Shown: positions 32,201-44,101, counted from the first letter of the stretch. The stretch: 64,000 nt of DNA from Roridomyces roridus (GCA_029378245.1 JARKIF010000039.1:186001-250000); one strand, 5' to 3'. Translations and numbers: made by a program. Notes: generated from the letters alone by a model not told the origin.

Positions 32201-33175
32201 GTGACGACGGTGGAAGAGTAACAAATGTTGAGGCGGTCACCGAGGGGCAAGTCCGCTTGCTTGTATGTTTCAATGGACTTGACGACTAAATCTGAGTAAG
32301 CAAGAATATGGGGTAACGAGCCAAGTTGCTTACCCGGAACGGATTCGCCAGTGAGCAACTGTTCCGATACTTCGAGGTTGGACACGATGAACAGACGAAT
32401 CTGCAAAGGCGCACTAAGTTAAATCATACACCGATAACGAAAGACGCACATCCGCGGGGACAACGTCTCCGGCTTTGATTTGAACGACGTCTCCGGGCAC
32501 AACTTGCTTTGCAGGCACGACAGTGGGCTGGCCATCGCGCATGACGATGGCGGTGGGTGAAGAGAGCTGGTGGAGGGAATCCATAGTGCGCTCGGCCCTG
32601 TATTCTTGGAAGAATCCAATTCTAAGACGACGAATCAGCGACAGTAGAAGTACGGAGTTTAGACATACACTGTGTTGACAAAGATTACGCCGGCAATGAC
32701 ACCCCCTTCGATCCAGTCGCGGACACCAAAACTGAGACCCAATGCACCCACAAGGACAAGGGTAAGGGCATTGGCTGGGAAAAGTCAGTCTTGGAGAAGA
32801 TGACCAAAGAACAAACTCACCCAGCTGACTTATAAGCAGCCGTATGATAGAAATGCCCTCGTCAGCGCCGAGAGCGTTTTCGCCGTATCGCACGACACGT
32901 TCGGAGGCCACCTTCTTGGCAAGACCTTCGGTGGGAGAGGTGTCGAGTAATTCGAGCAGGTGAGGGATAGACAGCGTATGTGAACGGGTCGCAATGCCTT
33001 GTTCAGATACGTTGGTTCTCGTCGACGACGTGGAGCTGCGGGTTATTTGGCCCGGATCGGAGGATTGAAGATTCGGTATGGGGGGCTCGTCGCCCTCTGA
33101 TGGAGCGGGCTGGTCGACTGGTTTCTGGTCCACGTTTGGAGAGACATGGTTGGGACTCGTTGAGGGCTCTGTCAT
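29220..33175 (-). CDS. ENA-type (P-type IID) Na+/K+-exporting ATPase
   Basis: Multi-exon gene (about a dozen 50-60-nt introns), start at 33175 (MTEPSTSPNHVSPNV), stop at 29220. Motifs in order: actuator-domain VVPAKQVVPGDVVQIKAGD, LEVSEQLLTGESVP (dephosphorylation TGES), IVPESLIVVLTLTMSLGTRR (TM4), DICSDKTGTLTLG with the phosphorylated Asp, HMLTGDHLSTAKAIAESVEI, MAMTGDGVNDSPALKLAPIG, then four or more C-terminal membrane helices. These residues and the IFDPPRPET segment fit fungal ENA pumps, which export Na+ or K+ at the plasma membrane under salt or alkaline stress. All catalytic residues are present. It is divergent from the F-box gene at 33723. Individual exon ends were not all fixed; the C terminus (SSSEASSIV) is clear. 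Confidence 0.88.
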
Positions 33176-33722
33176 TCAGGTGGGGGAGTGCTTGGAGACC
33201 CTATTCAGCGGTGGGGCAGCGTTTTGTATTTGCGCGCAAGGTTCCAAGAGAATCTCGGCCACCGTCATCGCACAGCAAAACCAGCTTGAGAGATGCTTGG
33301 AAAAGTCTCGGGAGCCTTGGCCGGCCTGGGGAAAGGCGAGAAAGACCCATCTGCATAGATATGAGATTTCAGATGGTAGCTAGAAGTTCGGAACGCACCA
33401 GGCGTCATCCCAGTAGACTGCGCTCGGTGAATATGCAGCGCCAGTAGTCCATCCTGAGAGGATGAGCCAGATCCAGCGTGGCGGGACAAGTGTTGAGAGC
33501 GTTGGCCGTTGACGGTGACATCAAGGTGCGCTCTCTGTTTGTGACCACCATCGTCTTTCACTCTCCAACACGCGATACCACACCCGCCGCGATATCCGAA
33601 TATTCAGGTGACCCGGCGCTCTTCACAATCCACCCGCGATATCCAGGTGAGATACTCGCGCTTGATATCGCCCAGAAGACCAACTTCAGTACCAGACTTT
33701 TCCTTTCGGTGAACTGCAGGCC
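33176..33722. other. Divergent promoter region (ENA-type ATPase / F-box gene)
   Basis: No gene. A short motif GATATCCAGGTGA-like sequence recurs at about 33594-33612 and 33637-33652. No clear TATA box identified. Confidence 0.4.
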
Positions 33723-34997
33723 ATGTCCACCGCCACAGAGATCGAGGCGCGAATCGCTGAGGTCTCAAACTCCATGAAAGTACACAGGGACCTTTCGAAA
33801 CAGCTGCATCGCAAAGAACTCCAGCTTCGACGCCAGCTCAACGCTGCCAACGATCCAATTGCCCAACTCCCTCTCGAGGTCTCTTCTGAAATCTTCATTC
33901 AATGCCTTCACCCGTGGCCGGACCCAAGCGCTGACGAGGCCCCCTACATTCTGCTCAACGTCTGCCACGAATGGTGCAAGATCGTCCTTTCCACCCCTAC
34001 GTTGTGGTCCACAATTCGCGTCGTCTTTCCCAAAGCCAATAGTTGCAAGGAGGCTTTGTGCACACGGCTTACACGCGCTCGAAACCGACCTCTGCACATA
34101 TTCATCGAGATCACAGGACCCCCTGATCCCAATGTACTCTCCCTCGTATGGCGCGAATCAGCGCGGCTGAAATGCCTCTCCGTCTTCCTTGGCAAGACCG
34201 ACTATTCATTCTCCCGCGAGGTTTTCGAAGGGATGAAGCCCCCACCGCTCAAGTCCCTTACAACCTTCATCTTTCGTGGCGGGAAAACGACGAATTCTTG
34301 TTATTGGTCCTATCTCGTCCGCTTCCTTCGCCGCTGCCCCAATCTCATCCATTTAACGTTGGACAACGTAATGCCAGTGAATGTGTGGGTGAATGATGCG
34401 GCGAACAACCTTGTGTTTCCACATCTTCGTCGGATCGTTTTTGCACCAGATTGGGAACAGCTCCCTGGCAAGGCCGACTTTCTCAAAGGCGTTTCTGCGC
34501 CCCAGCTGGAGACCCTCCACCTCCCCATGTCGAGGAGAAATTTCACCCGGGTCGATTTCCAGTCTTTCCTGGACCGCTCCATGCCCCCGCTTCAGGAGCT
34601 GGTCCTCGATTGTTCCAACGTCACTGGACACGCCTTGACGGAAGACGCGCTGTCCCTCATGCCCGCACTCGCACACTTGAAGCTCATCGCGCCCGTCCCT
34701 CCCGTCATGGAACACTTTTTCAAAATCCTAGCCCGTCCCTACAGCTTGCTTCTCCCGAGCCTCGTGCATTTGAGAATCCGCGGCGTCGTCCCCCCTTTTT
34801 CGGATCGCTCGTGGAAACTCGTCCTCGATGGGCTCACGGCGCGGCGGACGCAGATAAAGCATGCGAGCATCACGATTGTCGCGGGGAAGGTTAAGATGCC
34901 TCCGCGAAAGATTTTTGGGTCCCTTATGGATTTGTCGGCGGATGGGTTGTATTTCTTTCTGGCAGCTGGGCAGCCTGAAGAAGAGGGTACTGTATAA
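33723..34997 (+). CDS. F-box / LRR-like protein, intact
   Basis: Single exon, 424 aa, start MSTATEIEARIAEVSNSMKV. N-terminal coiled coil (residues 5-42), F-box NDPIAQLPLEVSSEIFIQCL (about 43-62), then APYILLNVCHEWCKIVLSTP and degenerate LRRs to residue 400. Same architecture and length as the intact gene at 11370-12704. Predicted SCF substrate adaptor. No disruptions. Element E begins about 80 bp past its stop codon on the same strand. Confidence 0.87.
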   Translation: MSTATEIEARIAEVSNSMKVHRDLSKQLHRKELQLRRQLNAANDPIAQLPLEVSSEIFIQCLHPWPDPSADEAPYILLNVCHEWCKIVLSTPTLWSTIRVVFPKANSCKEALCTRLTRARNRPLHIFIEITGPPDPNVLSLVWRESARLKCLSVFLGKTDYSFSREVFEGMKPPPLKSLTTFIFRGGKTTNSCYWSYLVRFLRRCPNLIHLTLDNVMPVNVWVNDAANNLVFPHLRRIVFAPDWEQLPGKADFLKGVSAPQLETLHLPMSRRNFTRVDFQSFLDRSMPPLQELVLDCSNVTGHALTEDALSLMPALAHLKLIAPVPPVMEHFFKILARPYSLLLPSLVHLRIRGVVPPFSDRSWKLVLDGLTARRTQIKHASITIVAGKVKMPPRKIFGSLMDLSADGLYFFLAAGQPEEEGTV

Positions 34998-35074
34998 GTA
35001 GATGGATGGATGTATGTACATTGGATTGTAATTTTCATGAATTGTTGGAAGAATTTGTGGGTGGTTGTTTGTTC

Positions 35075-35940
35075 GTCATCCCAATTCGGACCTCCATTCC
35101 CGAGTCAAGCCCAGAGTGAACCGCTCAAAAAACTTATTTGCAGCTGCGCGACATAAAGGCACCCGCGTTTCCCGAGCCAGTTCCCGAGCCAGGAATTCAA
35201 AAAAATGGTTTGTCGCGCGCGAGGTATAAAATGCCAGCCGCCGGGTGGCTGACACTCCAGCTCCAGGGCTCTTGCCTCTCGACCACCAGCATCTCTTCAA
35301 GGTGCTCTCTCTTTCTCTCGCTCGAATCCTTTCTGATTGTACCTAGACTTGGATCAAGCGGACCTCAGGACCTCAAGGTATTTCTCTCTCTTCACACCAG
35401 CTTCTCGTCGTTGCTGACCCGCACCCTTTACCAGACTCAACACCATGGACTCTTCAAGATTCAAGACCTCAAGGTTCGTGTTCATTCTCTTCACATGCAC
35501 CCTGTCTAACCCTCTCCCAGACTTCGTTTATACATCAAGTTCGCGCAACGCCCTCGATGAATCCTGCTCCGGGCGTGGGTTCCACATCGATACCTCTATG
35601 GCGGGAGTATCACCACGACTGGATACTCCGGGAGGACGAATGTAGGCTTCCCCGTGTACTGTTTTTCCGGCGCAGCAGGAGGAGGGGGTGTCTTGTCTTC
35701 GGGTTCTCTTTCATGGGGCGGTGTCCTCTTCTTTTCTTCAACGCTTTTACTGATACCCTCGCCTATATGTTGTCGTCGTCGTCGTTTGAAGGAGCCTGGG
35801 GAAAGTAGTCAGTAGGTGGTTTCTCGGGGATGGGTTCACCGTCCTTCGCGCCCCCTTGTCGTGGGCCCCGAGCTTGCGGTTCTCGTTTCGAGAACTTACC
35901 AAGGCGCGAAAAATGGTTGTAACTTTCTGAATATATTCTG
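35075..35940 (+). repeat. TATA-hairpin element, copy E
   Basis: TATAAAA at 35225-35231, CCGGGTGGCTGACACTCC, then a ladder of short exons. After CATCTCTTCAAG come three GT-AG introns separating microexons that each start ACT and end TCAAG (about 35347-35377 and 35434-35472). A longer exon has CCCTCGATGAATCC and WREYHHDWILREDE as one open frame. The 3' domain (about 35805-35935) has outer stem CTCGGGG/CCCCGAG and hairpin GTTCTC-GTTTC-GAGAAC, ending at TGAATATATTC. Same subfamily as copy G. Confidence 0.8.
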
Positions 35941-37144
35941 CTCTCTGGAATGGTCGAGCGATAGTCCCGGGCCTTCGCCGATGAGTGTGTCAAGGACGCC
36001 GCACAGCGACGAGCAAGGACTCGACCTGATGAGCAGCGAACCCATCTCATTATTTTGACGACGATGTATCCAAGCGTTCAAGAGGCACAGCCGTGAAATC
36101 TTGAAGGTGTCGCTGTGTTTAGAATGTACTACTACAAATGCAATATTAATTTATCTGTGGGAGAGACTTGAACCACATCATGCGGGTTTCTTCTAAACAG
36201 TATGAGCACCGTCGAAAACAAGGAGGCAAGAATCACATTATCCGTTCTTTAACGAAATGGCTCTCGATTCTTTGGACTTTGTTTGGTTCGTGCTTCCTTC
36301 CCCATTTGTTCCCCTCCCTCATCTTGCCGTCAACCCACCTTTCTCTACAGGCTGAGCAGCTCTCTTTTGAAATTCTCCCACGAGCGCCAACGAGATCTTC
36401 TTGCATTTCCTGATGGAAGCCACGGCTCAACAGCTTTTCAAGTTCCAGTTGAGTTCCCTCTGCTCTGTTGACAGGTCTCGTGGTAAGCATTGCGCAAACT
36501 ACTCCCTATCATTGCCTGACAATCAACTCGGCGAGAACGCGCGTCGCGGCGTCCTCGGGCTAAGCTGTTCTCCACAGCAACCACGATGGATCTTCTCGGG
36601 AACGCAGCTGCCGTGGCTACGTACGCGCTCGGCAGCCGTGTCATATAAACCCAAAGCCCTGAACTGATCTCCCACCATTCCGTTCCTCCCTTCCTCCTGC
36701 CACAGTCTGGGGCCTCAGCACATCTGGAGATGTCCATACCTTTCATTGGGTCCTGCTGCACTGACGGCACCGCACATTTTTCTCCCCTCATCTCAACCTA
36801 GGGGTCGTGGTGGTGGCTGTTGGCTGGTTCAAAGAGCTCCTGCATCCCTCCCGCCCTCACCTCCTCGCCAACAGACCTCAAATGTCCGAACTTCTTTCAC
36901 CTCAAGTCCGACTCGATACTTTGCTGTTGCCCACACTCTTTGTCTGCTACCAGTCCATCCGCCCACTGCTCGCCGTGCTCCAGAAATCGAACCCATCAAA
37001 CCATACTCGGGAGTCGCAGGAAGCAAATTCCGAAATCCCAGCTTCATATCTCGCCAGAGTCGCCACTGGCACCATCCGCAAGTTCGACGACTGTGTGCTG
37101 TGCTTCACATGGAACATCCTGGAACGCAAAACACGCTGATCTAC

Positions 37145-37199
37145 GGAAAGCCAGAGCACCACGCTCGTTTGATCGCCGTCGGCTACCCAATCAGGCAGT
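37145..37199 (+). repeat. Left arm of 55-bp perfect inverted repeat
   Basis: Starts GGAAAGCCAGAGCACC and ends CAATCAGGCAGT; its exact reverse complement is at 38797-38851, with 1.6 kb between the arms. Confidence 0.95.
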
Positions 37200-38796
37200 T
37201 GGACCCGGGATACTGCGGCAGAGGTGATCTCGGGATCATTATGACAGACACCGCTTGTTGTCTCCCACCAACATGTCTCCCTTGCAAGTTCCCTCCCAGA
37301 TCTTTCCTCCCATGGTCAGTCTTCGTGTCCGACTTCCGAACGCCGAATAAACACCACGCGCACGCACGACTCCACACGCTCTGCTGCTTGTTCCTCCGTC
37401 CAGAGTTGATTCTCTCCTGGCAACGACTCTCCCCCGCGTCGTTGTCTGGACCTTGATCGTTCCGTCGAGCGAAGACTGCCCAAGGTGAGTCCTCCAAGTC
37501 CCCTTTTTGTCTGGTCATTCTCAGGCAATCAGACTCTGAGCGGCATCGGTGTTGACGGACAAAGGTCGATCTCTACTCTGGCTCAATGGATCGTATGCGA
37601 CACTCCTGTATACTCATTCGTTTGCTTCAAAATTTGCTCCGCCTGAACTACTTATCTGTCTGTGCATATCTCCTGTGTGTGATCCGGACTGACTATAGTT
37701 GCAGGTCTAATTTCATCTGGAATCGACGCGCGCGCTCTGTGAATCGCGCTTACATCCACCCTCAGGCCTAATTGGCTGTTTGGAGGGAAATTCCTGTGGG
37801 GTACCTCCTGGCAGCGTCTCGCTCCCGCCGCTTTCTTTCATCGAGTCTATGACTTCTGTGTAAGTATTTCTGTCCACGATATCGTTCGTCACTTACGTCG
37901 ATACCGGATGTAGATTCGAAATGAAGCTATGCGATCTATTCAAGTATGTGTTCGATCTCGACTCGGAGTAGGTTCCGTACATGACTGCTCTCTCTCCGTT
38001 AACTGCCCGTTTAGTTCCGTGAGTCTGGGATTGCCGGGTGTTGTGGCTTCTGTTGTACCTGCCTCGGTGCGTTGTTATTTCCTTGATTGAATGAGAATGC
38101 TGATTGAAGGCAAAGTTTGTTCCCCACACTTTCGACGCCTCGTTCGTGGACGGAAGGTGTCAAAGCCACCTCCCTCTGCTTGCCCTCATCCTCCCAATTC
38201 TCGCTTCGGCTTTCGGTCATTGTACTCAATCCCTTGCCCTCTTGTTGTATTTGTAAGTTGGTTCATGGTGATTCCAGCTACCTAATGACCTTGAATCAGT
38301 GCAGAGTCTTGAATCATACTTCTGTGCTCACTCTGCCCGTCTGAATTTGGTGGTGCCCACGTACTTGTTCAAACGCAGTCCTGGCCTTGGTACATCCACG
38401 GCGCGCTCTTGTTTTATTGTGAGTTTGTTCAGCGCGCTTCTACCAATCCACTGACTTTCGTCCCGTAAATTGTAGAGGTTGTTCGTTTGTCGCTCGACGC
38501 GGTTCAAATCCTCGATTGCTTGGAGCGACTGAGCTTCGATATTATCCATCGTTTGAGGTACTTATCTCCGAACTGACGTGTAGCTGATTTCCGCAGTGGT
38601 AGTTTCAGCAAATATCTTGGATTGGCCGTGCGACACAGGTCTCAGCCTGGCGTTTGATACTAGGAGATGTAGTAGTCCTTAGTGATGAAGAGCTTGAAGG
38701 TGTTTCAACAACTCAACGACAAGTGGGGTGTGATTTGGGTGTGATGAGAGTCGAGACATCATGTACTGATAGTCTGATACGTCGATCGAGGTATCC

Positions 38797-38851
38797 ACTG
38801 CCTGATTGGGTAGCCGACGGCGATCAAACGAGCGTGGTGCTCTGGCTTTCC
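38797..38851 (-). repeat. Right arm of 55-bp perfect inverted repeat
   Basis: Exact reverse complement of 37145-37199. Similarity stops abruptly outside the 55 bp apart from a few bases (GATCTA). Confidence 0.95.
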
Positions 38852-39165
38852 ATACTGATCTACCCATACAATACCCACGTCGAGCATGCGCGGGCAGAGA
38901 ACCGTAAGCAGTTTGATCGTGGGCACCGGATGGCATATTCAAGGTGATACCCCTGGCTCGAGTCCTGCTAGAATTTTTGTTTGTACGTTGAAATTGCATG
39001 GCTTTGGTTTGCGGTTGTTCCTGGGATATTTCTTGAAATTGCCGGAGCGAAGCGGAGGAATGTCTTGTACATATTAGAAATGTGCGTTAAGGTATTGGAA
39101 GTTGTGGCAATTGCAGTGCCGATGAAAGAATTGGCCGTTCAAAAATGCCTGGCGACGAGTCAGAG

Positions 39166-40792
39166 TCATTTCGTGAAAGTGATAGAGGGCGAATAAACGA
39201 ACCGACTCTTCTGGTGATCCCGGAGACCCTGCTCGCTGAACAGCTTGCGACTTGAGTGCGGACAGTCGGGGCAGCGCAGTTGACGCGATCGCTTGTCCTC
39301 GGTGGATTTCACAGAGACTTGGACACCTTGATGCCTAGCAAACGTTCAGGTTTTGGTCAAGGGGAGGGAGGAAACACTCGCTTGTCTCTGATATGGGCGA
39401 CCAAGCCGGCGGCGCTTATGGACCGTTTGCATTGCTCACACCTTACTTTTTGGCCAGGCCGTGCAGGCATTTTGAGTGGGAGCGCGCCTGCTTGCTCGAG
39501 CTGGTCGATGGTCATACCGCGGGTCTGGGCCTATGCTAACGAGATCATGAGTCGTTTATCCATGAGAAAGAGAAACACACACTGGTGACGGTGATCAGCT
39601 CTAGATCACGATTGAACGCGTCAAACACGCTGGCCGCGGCAGGACACCGCAAAACGTGCTGAGTATCGGTGTTTTCGGCCTTACACATGTGTTGGATACT
39701 TCTGAATGTCAATTTGCATGAAACGAGGCAGTGACAGGAGCGACTCACAAAGAGAGGTTGGAACTCTCTGACAGCCTGTTCCTTCATGTACGCGCGCTGC
39801 CAGGTTTTGACGGCCGTGGCGTGCTATTAGGGAAAGTTAATACTCGCAGTCGAAACGTCGAGAGAAAGCACAACATAGGATAGATCAAACCTATCGCGGG
39901 CTCTCAATACACATTCCTGCAGAGAATGATGAGCAGACGAAAAGGCATGAGCAGAGTCACCAACCTCGTTTAGTTCTTGGCTGCTCCGAACGGGGATGCC
40001 CCTTGGGTCACGCCACGGATTGCCTTGGTCGACGGCTTCTGCCTGTTGCCGCTCGTTCTCGGCATGCTGGATCTCGCAGCGGGAGTATTGATACACAAGT
40101 CGGCCGCTTTCGACGCTGGTGTAAAACTGGCGAGGTAGCCAGGCAATAGACAGGTACTTGCTTTCCTCGTCAACTTGAAGCCACGGCGAGTCAACCCGGA
40201 AACTTTCGGTATTGGGGTTGGAAGACAATGAAGAGTTGGCTGAAACTCACGATAAGAGGTCTTCCAGGCATTCTTCCTGCTTGAGAGTGAGAACGGTGTG
40301 ATTCCTCGGAAAGAAACTGACCGAGCAGGCACGGAAACCGAAACGGAAGTCGCACGGCTGGGACGCTGTCCATGCGGAACACCTCTGCATCGTAGTCAGA
40401 GATGGATTGAGGAAGTAACGAGCAGAAGATGGACCGTGCAAAGACCGCCCCCGAACAGCCAGAACGCATAGGCCGAAGGCGAGTAGTTTCGGTGGGATTC
40501 GACAATGGGAGGGGGTGGTAACGGCGGGCAGTCGCCACGAGAAATGTTACAGAAAGAAAACTCCCACAGACGGCAGTTTGGGCGAATGAAGGTCCGGAGA
40601 GAGTTTGAAGTACAAGAGAGCTGGGCGAGGTCCAATGGGCTGCAGAAGCGAAATATCTAGGCGCAACTGTGAGGACGAAGACGCCAATAACTCGCACGAC
40701 GCTCACATTGAATCCTACAACCAGAGGCAGTGGTTTGAAGAATAGCAGGATGTCGCGGCGCGGGCGGGTCGGGATGGATGGAGGTTGCTCAT
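39166..40792 (-). CDS. F-box / zinc-finger protein, paralogue 1 (possibly decaying)
   Basis: Minus-strand multi-exon gene. The N-terminal exon, MSNLHPSRP to PLPLVVGFN, is followed by an intron (donor GTGAGCGTC) and an F-box exon IFRFCSPLDLAQLSCTSNSL then WEFSFCNISRGDCPPLPPPP. Further exons hold SIAWLPRQFYTSVESGRLVY, NPWRDPRGIPVRSSQ, a zinc-ribbon-like RCEQCKRSISAAGLVAHIRD, and a C-terminal C2H2 finger LRCPDCPHSSRKLFSEQGLR plus DHQ, ending at 39166. The same order is found in the paralogue at 47973-49763. The first exon needs a frame change between MSNLHPSRP and LPLVVGFN, so it may be damaged. Role inferred: SCF adaptor with zinc-binding C-terminal domains. Exon ends are approximate. Confidence 0.55.
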
Positions 40793-40839
40793 AAGGTGTG
40801 AATGATGGCCGTGAGCGCCGAATTCGCCTGGTCACTGAC

Positions 40840-41560
40840 CACCATGTCGCTCTTCGTCGTCGGTTACTCTTCAACTTCAACTCATTCCTAGCGCTCGTCG
40901 TCGTCTGCAGCGGTCCCGGAGATACAAAGCTGCTCCTCCGCTCTCGATCTCTCCATTCTTCCACTGGCACTTCCGCGTTCCCGAGCCATCCCCGAGTAAA
41001 CAAAGTATTTGCTGCGCGTATAAGAAGCCAGCCTCTGAGCGGCTGACACTCAAGCCTCTTGCCCTCTGACCACCACCATCCAGTGCGTCTTGTACCTCAT
41101 CTCCACCTGGTGACCTGGCTCCATCGCTGACCTCGCCGTTGACCAGATACTTTCTCCACGAGCTCTCAATGACACCTGGGCGTCGCCAACACATCCAGCC
41201 AGATGCGGTACCTTAGCAGGGAACCCCTCGGGGCCGATTCCCCGCCAGGCTGGACCTCGAGGACGACTGACGCAAGAGAGTGTTGCGGGATTGCTAGCCG
41301 AGAGAGCTCTGCGTAGGGTTTCGTTCAAAGTGCGTTTCCTTTCCTTTGCTCTGCGATTCATCGCTCATCGTTATCTTCTCCCAGCTTCGATCGCCGCCGC
41401 CGCCGACACTGGGTCTGGCTGGATGTAGTCAGTAGATAGATTCTCGGGGGGTGGGTTCGCAGCCCATCGCGCCTCCTTGCCGTGGACCCCCGAGCTTGCG
41501 ACTCTCATTGAGAGAGTTTACCAAGAGCGCGATAATATGCACTTCGTGAATATAACATGT
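40840..41560 (+). repeat. TATA-hairpin element, copy F
   Basis: Starts near GACCACCATGTCGCTC, with CCGCGTTCCCGAGCCA, TATAAGAA at 41019-41026, GAGCGGCTGACACTC, TGACCACCACCATCCA|GTGCGT, an intron ending GCCGTTGACCAG, and CACGAGCTCTCAATGA. The 3' domain (41425-41560) has outer stem CTCGGGGG/CCCCCGAG, inner TGGG/CCCA and hairpin ACTCTC-ATTGA-GAGAGT, ending GTGAATATAAC. It is divergent from F-box/zinc-finger paralogue 1, the same arrangement as copy H with paralogue 2. Confidence 0.8.
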
Positions 41561-41564
41561 GTTC

Positions 41565-43180
41565 TGCTTCCAACCGTCCGACGACCTGAGCTCGCGACAC
41601 TCAACGCTCGTTTTGATAATGTCCAATGCTTCGCTCAACGTCTCTACTCTAATATCTCTTGTGCCGCAACAGCTCCCGTGACAGCACGAACCAGCGAAAG
41701 ACCAAATCGTGCAGGACGCCATCTGTGTTGAGAGACACCCCGCTATGCACCCAGCTGCACCCTACACAAGCCGAAAGCCTGCTTCCCTTCCGCGACCCCA
41801 GTAACCGAGACGTCGCCATATCTCGTTCGCATCAAGTGCTGGAAGGAGAGAAGGAAGTAGAATATCTTCCCGGTGCATCTGAACTTTGCGGAACGATCAG
41901 CGTCAGGCGATTTGCTCTCCTCTTCTTTCATACACACAGTGCTAACACGCCGATAGCGCAAGCGGACGCGGTATTTCGCGTATCTTTAGATCAGAAGCGT
42001 ATCGCGTGACCGTGAACAGCATCCATCCGAATCCGGATGATTTGCAAATCACGACCGCTCTTCTTCCTCTTTACCACTACCCCGGCGAAAACACCCAGCG
42101 CATCTCAAGCTACTTCGGTACCTGGCTCTATGTACCCAATTCAGTCAATGCATGGTCGGCGGACGAATGCCATTCCACTGTCCGATTCAGCGACCACTTC
42201 CTTTCTTTTCGACGCTTTCGTTACGCTTTCGCTCATTTATGCTGCCGTTCTTGGGCTCTGTCTGAACGCAGTGAGTGACAGACTTGAGAGCATCAGAGAA
42301 TGCTCATCTAACTCGTATCTGCAGACCTCTAACCTTTGAGAGACTTCCAGAGCAGATGCCATCTTCCCCAGCCTCCAGGGTCTCATACAAGTCACGGTGG
42401 TGGCGGTTAACGATGGGGAAAGAACAATGTCGCTGCAGGCGGACGCTGATCGACTGGGATATGAGGCTTGAAAGCAGCAACAACGTGGACCCACGCGACT
42501 CTCGGACGGCGCACTTCGAGTTCATGCTCGATCGTTAAGGCCCAAGGTACGTATGTCCCGTTTCTGTACCATCATTCGCGTTAAGCTCGTGCATTTTAAG
42601 GCTGCGTGCCAATGCCGGCCGTATTCACCCAGTATCCCGCAAGTATGCCCAAGATCTCGATTTCCCTCGGTTCTCTGCAGAAGTCTCGGCGACGATTCAA
42701 GAGTTTGGAGGAGAATGCTCGGAATACGGGAGTGGGGCCCGCGATGACAATAAGAGGTGTGTACATCGCTACTATGCACCTCGACACGCTGCTAAGGTGT
42801 TCACAGAGAACCGTTCGCGACCTTCTTTCACCCAACCGTCCTGTTTGGCTTGGGACCGAGCATGATGCAGCGCGGGTGGAGCTGCCTTCGACTCTTCGCC
42901 GCGGGGGCTTATTTCTCCCATTTTGAGTACTCTTGCTGTTACTTGCGCCTACGTGGAATGTCTCGATGGAAAGGCGAGAGCTCAGAGGAAATGAAACTCG
43001 CGCACATTGGCCCGGGGCAGCGCCCCGGATATCTAGTCGACCTTCCATTTCCCGTCCATGGGCCATTTCCGCTGCTACCACTCCCTTACCTATCACAATA
43101 CAGGTTCACTCCTTCCCTCCCGCCGCTAATACACACGAAAAGACAAAGATGACAAAAAAATACACGATATTGCCTCTTGT
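41565..43180. other. Region without a recognised gene
   Basis: Several mid-sized ORFs in all frames but none with family resemblance or a consistent splice pattern. The piece FLFDAFVTLSLIYAAVLGLC (about 42205-42265) could be a membrane helix of a lost gene. Nothing else supportable. Confidence 0.4.
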
Positions 43181-43184
43181 TTGT

Positions 43185-44045
43185 TCCAAATCAATCACTC
43201 CATTCCAATCCATTCCCGCTGCCCCGAGCCAAGCCCCGAGTCGACCGTTCAAAAATCTTTTTTGCAGCTCCGCGAAACAAAGGAACCCGCGATTCCCGAG
43301 CCATTCTCCGAGCAAGGTCCTCAAAAAAAAGTGTTTGTCGCGATCCGAGGTATAAAATGCCAGCCGCCGGGTGGCTGACACCCGAGGGCTCTTGCCTCTC
43401 GACCACCACTATCCCTTCAAGGTGCTCCCTGACTCTCTCTGGTCGAATCGTTTCTGACCCCCGCTCTCTGCTAGACTCGATCCATCAAGACCTTCAAGGT
43501 ACTGCCCGTTCTCTCCCTCCGAATCGTCACTGACTGTCGCTCATTGCCAGACTCAAGACCCTCCTTCAAGACGTTCCTTCAAGGTGCGTCAACCACGTTC
43601 TCTTCACTCTCATCCGTACTTATCCGTTCGCCAGATTTTGTTTCGTGGGGTCCTCGATGAATGCGGCTCCGGGCGGGTGTTCAACAGTGATACCTCTATG
43701 GCGGGAGTACCACGACTGGCTACTCCGGGAGGACGTCTGGGCCGAAGCCAGTTCCCCGAGTAAGCGTTGCAGCCGCAGGAGAGGGCGCCCCGGGTTCAGC
43801 TTCTCTTTCATGGTGCGGCATTTTCTTCATCTCTTACACCTGTACTGATACCCTCGTCTCTGCCCGCCGTACCCGTCATATTCGCGTGCTGCCTTGAGTT
43901 GGATCGAGTAGTCAGTAGATAGTTTCTCGGGGATGGGCTCACCGTCCTTCGCGCCCCCTTGTCGTGGGCCCCGAGCTTGCGGTTCTCGTTCTGAGAGCTT
44001 ACCAAGGCGCGAAAAATGGTTTAATTAGACGAATATAATCTGTTC
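43185..44045 (+). repeat. TATA-hairpin element, copy G
   Basis: TATAAAA at 43351-43357, CCGGGTGGCTGACACCC, CTTGCCTCTCGACCACCACT. Then three introns with microexons that start ACT or ATT and end TTCAAG (about 43475-43498 and 43551-43583), an exon with GTCCTCGATGAATGCGG and the frame WREYHDWLLRED (compare copy E). The 3' domain (43905-44040) has outer stem CTCGGGG/CCCCGAG and hairpin GTTCTC-GTTCT-GAGAGC, ending GACGAATATAATC. Confidence 0.8.
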
Positions 44046-44101
44046 TTTTTTGTCATCGTTTCGAGTGATATCAAATACCTCTTTATATCAACTTCCATCC
44101 C

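Larger units (their letters stand above)
35945..39160. other. Gene-poor 3.2-kb region with a 55-bp inverted repeat
   Basis: No gene recognised. Open frames up to 236 codons (36746-37456) are proline/serine-rich and unlike the neighbouring genes. GT...AG pairs with branch-like CTGAC/CTAAT occur, so a non-coding or fast-evolving spliced transcript is possible. The only clear structure is a perfect 55-bp inverted repeat (37145-37199 and 38797-38851). Confidence 0.5.

Noticed and set aside
36746..37456. 236-codon ORF as a protein-coding gene
   Set aside because: Low-complexity composition, overlapping equally long frames, and it includes an arm of the 55-bp inverted repeat.
38495..38525. GGTTCAAATCC resembling a tRNA T-loop
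   Set aside because: No 5-bp T stem, acceptor stem or anticodon arm could be formed around it.
40191..41003. 270-codon ORF
   Set aside because: It runs through an intron and into element F; only pieces match the F-box/zinc-finger gene.
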